A DNA stretch of 33,099 nucleotides from Bacteroides sp. (GTDB lineage Bacteria > Bacteroidota > Bacteroidia > Bacteroidales > Muribaculaceae). The notes under the pieces are model-generated. The model had not been told where the DNA came from and made no database searches. It was given only the letters and a program-made list of their open reading frames with translations. Where the stretch lies: assembly GCA_023666835.1 (NCBI GenBank), contig JAMPBJ010000001.1:135004-168102 (forward strand). Reading direction: 5' to 3'. Numbering within the stretch: the stretch's first letter is position 1; each line of letters starts with the position of its first letter. The position numbers and the translations under genes were made by a program. Positions 1-6,347 of the stretch are shown here, in pieces.

Positions 1-35
1 GCGAACGAGGGGTTTGAGCCCAAAATAGCGAAAAA

Positions 36-69
36 ACGACTTATATGATTTACAATATTTGTAAGTCGT
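36..69 (-). terminator. Hairpin terminator downstream of the MFS gene
   Basis: Arms ACGACTTA (36-43) and TAAGTCGT (62-69) are perfect inverted repeats around an AT-rich loop. Read on the minus strand, the hairpin is followed at once by a run of T (positions 36-31), as in an intrinsic terminator. It lies about 80 bp past the stop of the minus-strand MFS gene. Its loop sequence TATATGATTTA also occurs in the palindrome at 11382-11414. Confidence 0.6.
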
Positions 70-148
70 ATAGGGCGGGGGGGGGTAGATGCGAAGCAGG
101 CTGCACCGTATGGGGTGCGATCCGTTTATTGTAGGGTAGGCACTGTCG

Positions 149-1306
149 TCAGGTGTCGGAGGCGGTAGTTGACTGGCGATGGACGAGGATGAACAGCGAG
201 AGGGCGCCTATGGCTGCGAAGGGGACGCCTAAGAGGGCCGGAGAGGCCAGACTGAAGCCGTGGTACAGCATCATTGCGCCGAGCGATGCCGACACGGCGT
301 TTGACACGTTGAATGCGATCTGGATACCTGCTCCTCCGAGCATTTCGCCACCTTTGGCGTAGCGCACTATCAGATATTGCAGCGGTCCACCGATGCCAAA
401 AAGTCCGGCCGTGGCTGCAAACATCAGAACTACGGAAAGTATTTTAAGCGATGTGGCAAAATAGATGGCCGGCATTATCAGCACGAGCGCCAAGGCTATA
501 AAGCCGCTGACACGCGCTTCGCCAAAGCGAGTGGCGAGTTTGCCCGACAACGCGTTGCCAACAACCATACCGGCACCCGCCACCATCATGATCCAAGTCA
601 TGTCGGCCGTAGGGAATCCCACCACTTCGGTCATCAGCGGCTCTACATAGCTGAAATAGCAATAAACGCTTGCCTGACCGAAAAATACACCACCATAAAT
701 GAGCCAGGGACCGGGGTTGCGCAAGAAGGCAAACTGCCCCTTAAGGCTACTTTCAGGCAATGGTTTCATCACCGGTACCCAACAGCGGATGGCCACGAAA
801 CCGGCTACGCCACACAAAGCAACGATGGCAAACGACAATCGCCACACCAACAGATTGCTGATAAACGTTGACAACGGCACGCCAAACACATTTGCGATAG
901 TCATTCCTCCAACCATAACCGCCACTGCCACAGCGCCCTTGCCGGGGTCGGCCAGTCGGGAACAAACAATGGCACCGGCACCGAAGAATGCACCGTGAGG
1001 CAGGCCGGAAATAAATCTGGCGATCAACAGCGTATTGAAACCCAACGACAAAGCTGCAGCAGCATTGCCCACAACTATGATGGCACACAGCAAAAGCAGC
1101 AGCCTACGCAATGGTAGATTGCGAAACAGCAGCAGCAAAGGAGCGCCGATGGCAACACCGAGAGAGTAGGCCGAGATGAAATGACCGGCTTCAGCGATGC
1201 TGATACCAGTGCCCTTGGCCACATCGGTCAGAATTCCCATCATGCCAAACTCCGCTACACCGAGTGCAAAGGTGACGATAGCAAGTGCTACGAAACTTTT
1301 CTTCAT
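149..1306 (-). CDS. MFS transporter, AraJ/YdhP-like (DHA1 type)
   Basis: A 385-residue inner-membrane protein, the usual length for a 12-helix major facilitator transporter. The start MKKSFVALAIVTFALGVAEF and the following hydrophobic segments fit the AraJ/YdhP group of proton-driven efflux proteins, which export sugars, arabinosides or drugs. The substrate cannot be read from the sequence. Small glycine-rich motifs such as GLPHGAFFGAGA (about residue 100) fit helix 4 of this group. The ATG overlaps the uvrC stop by four bases (ATGA, 1303-1306), so translation is probably coupled to uvrC. It is the last gene of the minus-strand run and is followed by a terminator-like hairpin. Family assignment is firm; any role in drug resistance is unproven. 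Confidence 0.88.
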   Translation of the reverse strand: MKKSFVALAIVTFALGVAEFGMMGILTDVAKGTGISIAEAGHFISAYSLGVAIGAPLLLLFRNLPLRRLLLLLCAIIVVGNAAAALSLGFNTLLIARFISGLPHGAFFGAGAIVCSRLADPGKGAVAVAVMVGGMTIANVFGVPLSTFISNLLVWRLSFAIVALCGVAGFVAIRCWVPVMKPLPESSLKGQFAFLRNPGPWLIYGGVFFGQASVYCYFSYVEPLMTEVVGFPTADMTWIMMVAGAGMVVGNALSGKLATRFGEARVSGFIALALVLIMPAIYFATSLKILSVVLMFAATAGLFGIGGPLQYLIVRYAKGGEMLGGAGIQIAFNVSNAVSASLGAMMLYHGFSLASPALLGVPFAAIGALSLFILVHRQSTTASDT

Positions 1307-3135
1307 GATTCGGCAGGTTCGTCGGGTGAAGGATGAAGAGCCTGATAAATGATAGAAGCCTTCGACGGACCAATGACTCCCGCAATCTGATCGAGATCAG
1401 CCTCTTTGACGCGCTTCAGTGACCGAAAATGCGTCAGCAACATATCGCGTGTTTTAGGACCGATGCCCTGCACAGAATCAAGCATCGAAACGGTCTGCGA
1501 TTTGGATCGACGATTGCGGTGGTGAGTGATGCCAAAGCGGTGGGCCTCGTCGCGCATATGTTGCACAACGCGCAGAGTCTCACTATTCTTGTCGATGTAA
1601 AGCGGAATGCTGTCGCCCGGAAAATAAATCTCCTCCAAGCGTTTGGCAATACCGGCCACAGCAATGACGCCTCGCAAACCCATTGCGTCGAGCGCCTCCA
1701 CGGCCGCACTCAGCTGACCCTTACCGCCGTCGACCACAATCAGTTGCGGCAATTCCTCTCCCTCGTTCATCAACCGAGTGTAGCGACGCGTCAACACCTC
1801 TTTCATTGATGCAAAATCGTCGGGACCTACTACGGTTTTGATATTGAAATGACGATAGTCTTTTTTTGACGGCTTACCGTCGCGGAACACCACGCACGAA
1901 GCTACGGGGTTGGTTCCCTGAATGTTGGAGTTGTCGAAACACTCTATATGGCGGGGGAGCACCTTCAGGCGGAAATCGGCCTGCATGCGTTCGAGAAGTT
2001 TCTGAGTGCGTTGTTCAGGGTTGTGACGCTCCATATGTTTCAGCACATCAATCTTGTACTGGCGGGCATTTCGTTGCGAAACCTCCAGCAATTTGGCTTT
2101 GTCGCCACGCTGAGGCACCGTGAATTCCACGCCCTCCATCTCCACGTCGGGTTTCTCCTGCACCACGACTTCCTCATACTCAACACCCAGGCTCTTCGAG
2201 ATCTCGCTCATGGCATAACCAACTATTTGAGCCACAGACTCTTCCATGCGTCGCTTGTATTCCAGAGTGACACTACGAACCACAGCACCCCGACGCACAT
2301 GCATGTAGTTGACATACACATCGTTGCCGCCATCATCGTCGACTCCGAACACATCAACCTGATCGATGGTCTGGCTGACAATGACGCTCTTGGCCGTGTA
2401 GCGGAGCACCTTGTCGTAGATCAGCTTCAGCTGCTGTGCTTCCTCAAAACGTAGCTGCTCGGAGAGCTCCTCCATGTCGGCCCGGAGCTTGGCAAGCAGT
2501 TCCGAAAGATCGCCGCGCAGTATTTGCTTGATGCGGTCGATATATTTGCCATACTCCTCCTCGCTGATCTTGCCCACACACGGCCCGGGGCATCGCTTCA
2601 GATGATAGTCGAGACACAATCGGCCCTTTCCTTTTTGGATATAGTCGGGCGTGATGGCAAAGCGGCACGACCGCACCGGATAGATATCCTTGATCAGATC
2701 GAGCACAGCGCGGGCCGACGACGTGTCGGTGTATGGTCCGAAATACTTTGAACCGTCCTTGATGCGTTGACGCGTCATGAACACCCGGGGAAAATGCTCC
2801 TTTGTCACCACTATCCACGGATATGACTTATCGTCCTTGAGCAAGACATTGTAGCGCGGCTGATACTCCTTGATCATCGAATTTTCGAGATTGAGAGCAT
2901 CCTGTTCGGTCGGCACGACAATATATTTCATGTCGACGATGGCACGTACCAGGAGATTGGTACGTACACTGTCGTGAGTTCGGTTGAAATATGACGACAC
3001 ACGCCGCTTAAGGTTTTTGGCCTTGCCGACGTAGATGACCGTACCCTCCGAGTCGAAATACATATAGACTCCGGGGGTGGTGGGCAACATCCTGATTTTT
3101 TCTTCCAGTTCGGGCGATTTGCGATGCAGAGCCAT
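1303..3135 (-). CDS. uvrC: Excinuclease ABC subunit C
   Basis: UvrC makes the two incisions in nucleotide excision repair after UvrA and UvrB load onto damaged DNA. The 610-residue length is typical. The N-terminal GIY-YIG nuclease shows PGVYMYF at 21-27 and IYVGKAKNLKRRV from 34. A UVR segment (LSEQLRFEEAQQLKLIYDK) lies in the middle and would bind UvrB. The RNase H-like nuclease has ECFDNSNIQG, IVVDGGKGQL and DEAHRFGITHHR, carrying the expected Asp and His residues. A C-terminal helix-hairpin-helix (VQGIGPKTRDMLL) completes the protein. It lies 90 bp downstream of apt, with a hairpin between them, and its stop overlaps the MFS start, so it may be cotranscribed with that transporter. No damage is visible. 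Confidence 0.98.
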   Translation of the reverse strand: MALHRKSPELEEKIRMLPTTPGVYMYFDSEGTVIYVGKAKNLKRRVSSYFNRTHDSVRTNLLVRAIVDMKYIVVPTEQDALNLENSMIKEYQPRYNVLLKDDKSYPWIVVTKEHFPRVFMTRQRIKDGSKYFGPYTDTSSARAVLDLIKDIYPVRSCRFAITPDYIQKGKGRLCLDYHLKRCPGPCVGKISEEEYGKYIDRIKQILRGDLSELLAKLRADMEELSEQLRFEEAQQLKLIYDKVLRYTAKSVIVSQTIDQVDVFGVDDDGGNDVYVNYMHVRRGAVVRSVTLEYKRRMEESVAQIVGYAMSEISKSLGVEYEEVVVQEKPDVEMEGVEFTVPQRGDKAKLLEVSQRNARQYKIDVLKHMERHNPEQRTQKLLERMQADFRLKVLPRHIECFDNSNIQGTNPVASCVVFRDGKPSKKDYRHFNIKTVVGPDDFASMKEVLTRRYTRLMNEGEELPQLIVVDGGKGQLSAAVEALDAMGLRGVIAVAGIAKRLEEIYFPGDSIPLYIDKNSETLRVVQHMRDEAHRFGITHHRNRRSKSQTVSMLDSVQGIGPKTRDMLLTHFRSLKRVKEADLDQIAGVIGPSKASIIYQALHPSPDEPAES

Positions 3136-3160
3136 AAAAGCGGGTTGATTGTGAAAACAT

Positions 3161-3188
3161 AGCGGAACAAGGCAATCCTTGCTCCGCT
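3161..3188 (-). terminator. Terminator-like hairpin between apt and uvrC
   Basis: AGCGGAACAAGG (3161-3172) and CCTTGCTCCGCT (3177-3188) form a 12-bp stem with a four-base loop. On the minus strand the single mismatch becomes a G-U pair. The following bases read ATGTTTT, a short and imperfect T tail. It could reduce read-through from apt into uvrC. Confidence 0.5.
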
Positions 3189-3225
3189 GTTAAAACACCA
3201 AAAGAGGTGAATTTGTTATGGCGGA

Positions 3226-3750
3226 TCAATATATGATCAGCGAGCTGACCTCAGCATCGTCGGCAAACTTCGAGCGACCGTTGAGAGCGCTGAGCTCGAT
3301 GATGAAGTTGACATATATCTTTTTGGGGTTCATGCTCTTCACCAGCTCGTAGACAGCGGCCATTGTTCCGCCGGTAGCGAGCACATCGTCGTGGATCACC
3401 ACGATATCGTCTTCAGTGATGGCATCGCGATGGATCTCGATGGTGTCCTTGCCATACTCCTTATCGTAGGAGCAGCTGACGGTGTCGGCAGGAAGTTTGC
3501 CGGGCTTGCGGGCAGGCACGAAACCGGCGCCAAGCTCAAACGCCAGGATAGAACCTCCGATAAAACCACGCGATTCAACGCCCACCACCTTCGTCACGCC
3601 TTTATCGCGATAAAGCTGCGAAAGATCCCAGCCGATGATGTGGAGAGCACGCGGATCTTTGAATACCGTGGTGAGATCTTTAAACACAATTCCCTTCTGG
3701 GGAAAATCCATCACATCACGAACTTTAGATTTTACGTATTCCATATTCAT
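3226..3750 (-). CDS. apt: Adenine phosphoribosyltransferase
   Basis: Converts adenine and PRPP to AMP plus pyrophosphate in purine salvage, in the cytoplasm. The 174-residue length matches the family. The PRPP-binding signature is at residues 115-129, DIVVIHDDVLATGGT, with the usual pair of acidic residues and the ATGGT loop. VVGVESRGFIGG (55-66) and GFVPARKPGKLPA (76-88) are also typical of Apt. The window does not settle whether the first ATG or the in-frame ATG two codons later is used. It follows mnmG on the same strand with a 61-bp gap that holds the parS-like palindrome, and a terminator-like hairpin follows it. Confidence 0.97.
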   Translation of the reverse strand: MNMEYVKSKVRDVMDFPQKGIVFKDLTTVFKDPRALHIIGWDLSQLYRDKGVTKVVGVESRGFIGGSILAFELGAGFVPARKPGKLPADTVSCSYDKEYGKDTIEIHRDAITEDDIVVIHDDVLATGGTMAAVYELVKSMNPKKIYVNFIIELSALNGRSKFADDAEVSSLIIY

Positions 3751-3787
3751 TACGATTATATATTATTGATTTCGTTTCTTTTGACAA

Positions 3788-3803
3788 TGTTCCACGTGGA
3801 ACA
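3788..3803. other. parS-like 16-bp palindrome (candidate ParB site)
   Basis: TGTTCCACGTGGAACA is a perfect 16-bp palindrome and fits the bacterial parS consensus TGTTnCACGTGnAACA at every fixed base. It is in the short gap between the mnmG stop and the apt start. parS sites bind the chromosome-partitioning protein ParB and usually cluster near oriC; mnmG is itself often found near oriC or parAB. No parA, parB or dnaA gene is in this window. The match is seen directly; function is inferred. Confidence 0.7.
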
Positions 3804-3811
3804 ATCATCCG

Positions 3812-5692
3812 TTATCTACCCATAAGCAAAAGCAATATGTTGATGTCACTGGGCGAGATGCCGGGGATTCGTGAAGCCTGGGCGATGGTCTCGGGCTGTA
3901 TTTTTTTTAACTTATGTCGGGCTTCGGTGGAAATAGATTTTACAGTGTCATAGTCGATCTTCCCGCCGATTTTCACATCTTCAAGACGTGCGATCTTTGA
4001 AGCGATCATGCGTTCACGCTCTATATATCCATTATATTTTATCAAGATCTCTGCAGCCTCGATAATCTCTGCGCGGCGATTCTCTTCTATATTTTCATAG
4101 ATAAATCTACACAGCGGTTCGATGTGCTCAGCCAACATTTCAATATTGAGCTGGGGTCGCAAAATAAGATCGTAGAGCTTCACAGACTGACGAAGTGGGG
4201 CAACACCGATCGACTCAAACCACTCGTTGACCACTTCGGCCCTGACAGAATGATTCTGAGCAAAGGCAATCAGTGCATCGCGCTGAGCAATCTTCGACTC
4301 AAATAAACGGTAGCGTTCGTCGGAAGCCAATCCGATCGAATGGCCAAGCGGTGTGAGGCGCACATCGGCATCATCCTGACGGAGCAAGATGCGATATTCG
4401 GCACGCGAAGTGAACATGCGGTATGGTTCGTCGACACCCTTAGTCACAAGGTCGTCGATCAACACTCCAATGTAAGCCTGATCACGGCCGAGTTCCACAG
4501 CCGGTTCGCCGGCACAGTATCTGGCAGCATTAATTCCGGCAATCAAACCCTGGCCTGCCGCTTCCTCATAGCCGGTGGTGCCATTTACTTGCCCGGCGAA
4601 GAACAGCCCGTCGATGAGTTTGGTCTCGAGCGAATGTTTCAGCTGGGTGGGGTCAAAGAAATCGTATTCTATTGCATAGCCGGGGCGGTAAATGGCCACG
4701 TCGCGCAGAGCGGGGATGCTCTCAAGCGCTGCGATCTGCACGTCGAAAGGCAGCGACGATGAGAAACCGTTGAGATAATATTCCTGCGTGGTCTCGCCCT
4801 CCGGTTCCAGGAAGAGCTGATGCTCGGTCTTGTCAGCGAACGTGACGATTTTGGTCTCGATGCTCGGGCAATAACGCGGACCGATGCTCTGGATCTGTCC
4901 ATTGTAGAGCGGCGACCGGGGCAATCCCTCGCGGAGTATATCGTGGGTTGTCGAATTGGTATAGAGGATATGACACTCGCGCTGCCTGAGTTCGCGGTGC
5001 ACGTCGGGCAGGAACGAGAATTTATGGAAATCGTTGTCGCCCTGTTGCGGAGTGGTCAATGACCAGTCTACCGTGCGACCGTCGATGCGCACCGGAGTGC
5101 CCGTTTTCATGCGGTCGGCAACAAAACCAAGTTCTTTGAGTTGTTCTGTCAGGCCATAGGAGGCCGGTTCGGAAACGCGACCGCCCGGGGTCTGCACTTC
5201 GCCAACATGCATCAGTCCGTTAAGGAAGGTGCCAGCGGTCAGCACAACTGCCTTGGCATGGAATTCTACGCCCTGCGCCGTTGCGACACCGCTCAGTCGG
5301 CCGTCGGTAAACAGCAGACGGTTGACCGAGTCCTGCCACATTCGCAAGTTAGGGGTATTTTCAAGAGTTTCGCGCCAGATGGCTGAGAATTTCATGCGGT
5401 CGCTTTGGGCACGCGGACTCCACATGGCAGGACCCTTCGAGCGGTTAAGCATGCGGAACTGAATGGCCGAGCGGTCGGTGACGATGCCCATTTGACCGCC
5501 AAGAGCATCTATCTCTCTGACGATCTGGCCCTTTGCAATGCCGCCTACAGCCGGATTGCAACTCATCTGCGCAATCTTGTTCATATCAATGGTGATCAGA
5601 AGTGTCGATGCACCAAGACGAGCCGACGCAGAAGCGGCTTCACATCCGGCATGTCCGGCTCCAATCACTATCACATCATAGTCGAATCGCAT
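3812..5692 (-). CDS. mnmG: tRNA uridine-34 carboxymethylaminomethyl-modifying enzyme, FAD subunit
   Basis: MnmG works with MnmE to place a carboxymethylaminomethyl group on the wobble uridine of several tRNAs, using FAD and a folate one-carbon donor. The 626-residue length is typical. The N-terminal dinucleotide-binding motif is GAGHAGCEAA (11-20). The family signatures MSCNPAVGGIAKGQIVREID and GTFLNGLMHVGE follow, and the C-terminal helical domain ends with IPGISPSDINILLLLMGR, which includes the region that contacts MnmE and tRNA. It begins 6 bp after the ybeY stop, so the two are almost certainly one transcript. The parS-like palindrome sits just beyond its stop. Confidence 0.98.
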   Translation of the reverse strand: MRFDYDVIVIGAGHAGCEAASASARLGASTLLITIDMNKIAQMSCNPAVGGIAKGQIVREIDALGGQMGIVTDRSAIQFRMLNRSKGPAMWSPRAQSDRMKFSAIWRETLENTPNLRMWQDSVNRLLFTDGRLSGVATAQGVEFHAKAVVLTAGTFLNGLMHVGEVQTPGGRVSEPASYGLTEQLKELGFVADRMKTGTPVRIDGRTVDWSLTTPQQGDNDFHKFSFLPDVHRELRQRECHILYTNSTTHDILREGLPRSPLYNGQIQSIGPRYCPSIETKIVTFADKTEHQLFLEPEGETTQEYYLNGFSSSLPFDVQIAALESIPALRDVAIYRPGYAIEYDFFDPTQLKHSLETKLIDGLFFAGQVNGTTGYEEAAGQGLIAGINAARYCAGEPAVELGRDQAYIGVLIDDLVTKGVDEPYRMFTSRAEYRILLRQDDADVRLTPLGHSIGLASDERYRLFESKIAQRDALIAFAQNHSVRAEVVNEWFESIGVAPLRQSVKLYDLILRPQLNIEMLAEHIEPLCRFIYENIEENRRAEIIEAAEILIKYNGYIERERMIASKIARLEDVKIGGKIDYDTVKSISTEARHKLKKIQPETIAQASRIPGISPSDINILLLLMGR

Positions 5693-5698
5693 GACAGA

Positions 5699-6127
5699 TT
5701 ATATTTCTTTTAACAATGCAAGCGCCTCATCCTCATTGCGTTGCATGATTTCTCGTTCACCGGGACCCTTGTCGTTGATCCCGCACAAATGCAGCACACC
5801 GTGGATGATGACACGATGAAGTTCGACATCATACGTAGCGCCAACCACCTGAGCATTAGAGGCCACAGTGTCGAGGGAGATGAAAATATCACCGCTTATA
5901 CGGCGTCCGTGAGTGTTGTCGAAGGTGATAATATCGGTATAATAGTCGTGATTTAAAAATTGACGGTTGACCTCGAGGATTTTGTCATCATTACAAAATA
6001 TATAGTTCAACGGGCCGACAATTCGGTTGTGGGTGTCGGCAACGCATCGTATCCACTTGCCGACACGTTCAAAGTCGACAGCGGGCAGATCCACACCGTC
6101 GGCCATCCATTGAATCAGGTTATCCAT
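5699..6127 (-). CDS. ybeY: Endoribonuclease YbeY (rRNA maturation factor)
   Basis: YbeY is a metal-dependent endoribonuclease needed for 16S rRNA 3' end maturation and ribosome quality control. I choose the ATG at 6127 (142 residues). The frame is open further upstream, but that region is AT-rich, does not resemble the family and overlaps a likely promoter (6145-6178). The metal-site motif reads HGVLHLCGINDK, with H109 and H113 present. The third ligand, His in Escherichia coli YbeY, is Asp119 here. I recall a similar HLCGYKDK form in other Bacteroidota, so this is probably a lineage trait and not damage. It is the first gene of the run, 6 bp ahead of mnmG. Confidence 0.93.
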   Translation of the reverse strand: MDNLIQWMADGVDLPAVDFERVGKWIRCVADTHNRIVGPLNYIFCNDDKILEVNRQFLNHDYYTDIITFDNTHGRRISGDIFISLDTVASNAQVVGATYDVELHRVIIHGVLHLCGINDKGPGEREIMQRNEDEALALLKEI

Positions 6128-6144
6128 CCTTATTAAATTACTCA

Positions 6145-6178
6145 CAAAAGTAATAAAATATTTGAAAATATAGCCAAA
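6145..6178 (-). promoter_or_regulatory. Bacteroidota-type promoter for ybeY-mnmG
   Basis: On the minus strand TACTTTTG (6152-6145) matches the -7 consensus TAnnTTTG. TTTG (6178-6175) lies 22 bases upstream in the -33 position. The implied start of transcription is only about ten bases before the ybeY ATG at 6127, which supports that start codon. Confidence 0.5.
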
Positions 6179-6311
6179 CAATTTTTCTGAGCATTTTGCA
6201 AAACACGCCAAATACGGTCTTAATGCCTGGATTGATGCAATTTATGCAAAAATTAAGGCCACGAGAATCGAATATTTTCTTCACTACCGATAATCCATAC
6301 GAAATTTTCAC

Positions 6312-6319
6312 TACATTTG
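6312..6319 (+). promoter_or_regulatory. Possible -7 element for the C10 protease gene
   Basis: TACATTTG fits TAnnTTTG and lies 28 bases before the chosen TTG start at 6348, leaving a leader of about 20 bases. No clear TTTG is present at the -33 position, so the call is tentative. Confidence 0.4.
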
Positions 6320-6347
6320 TCCGTCATTCAGTCACACAATAATTCCT

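Noticed and set aside
77-85. Run of nine G residues, possibly phase-variable
   Set aside because: It lies in non-coding sequence beyond the MFS stop codon, so slippage would change no protein; it is not in a promoter spacer that I can identify.
3391-3825. Plus-strand open frame of 144 codons crossing apt and the parS-like site
   Set aside because: It is antisense to apt, whose PRPP motif is unmistakable, and the MFHVEQ segment is just the translated palindrome.
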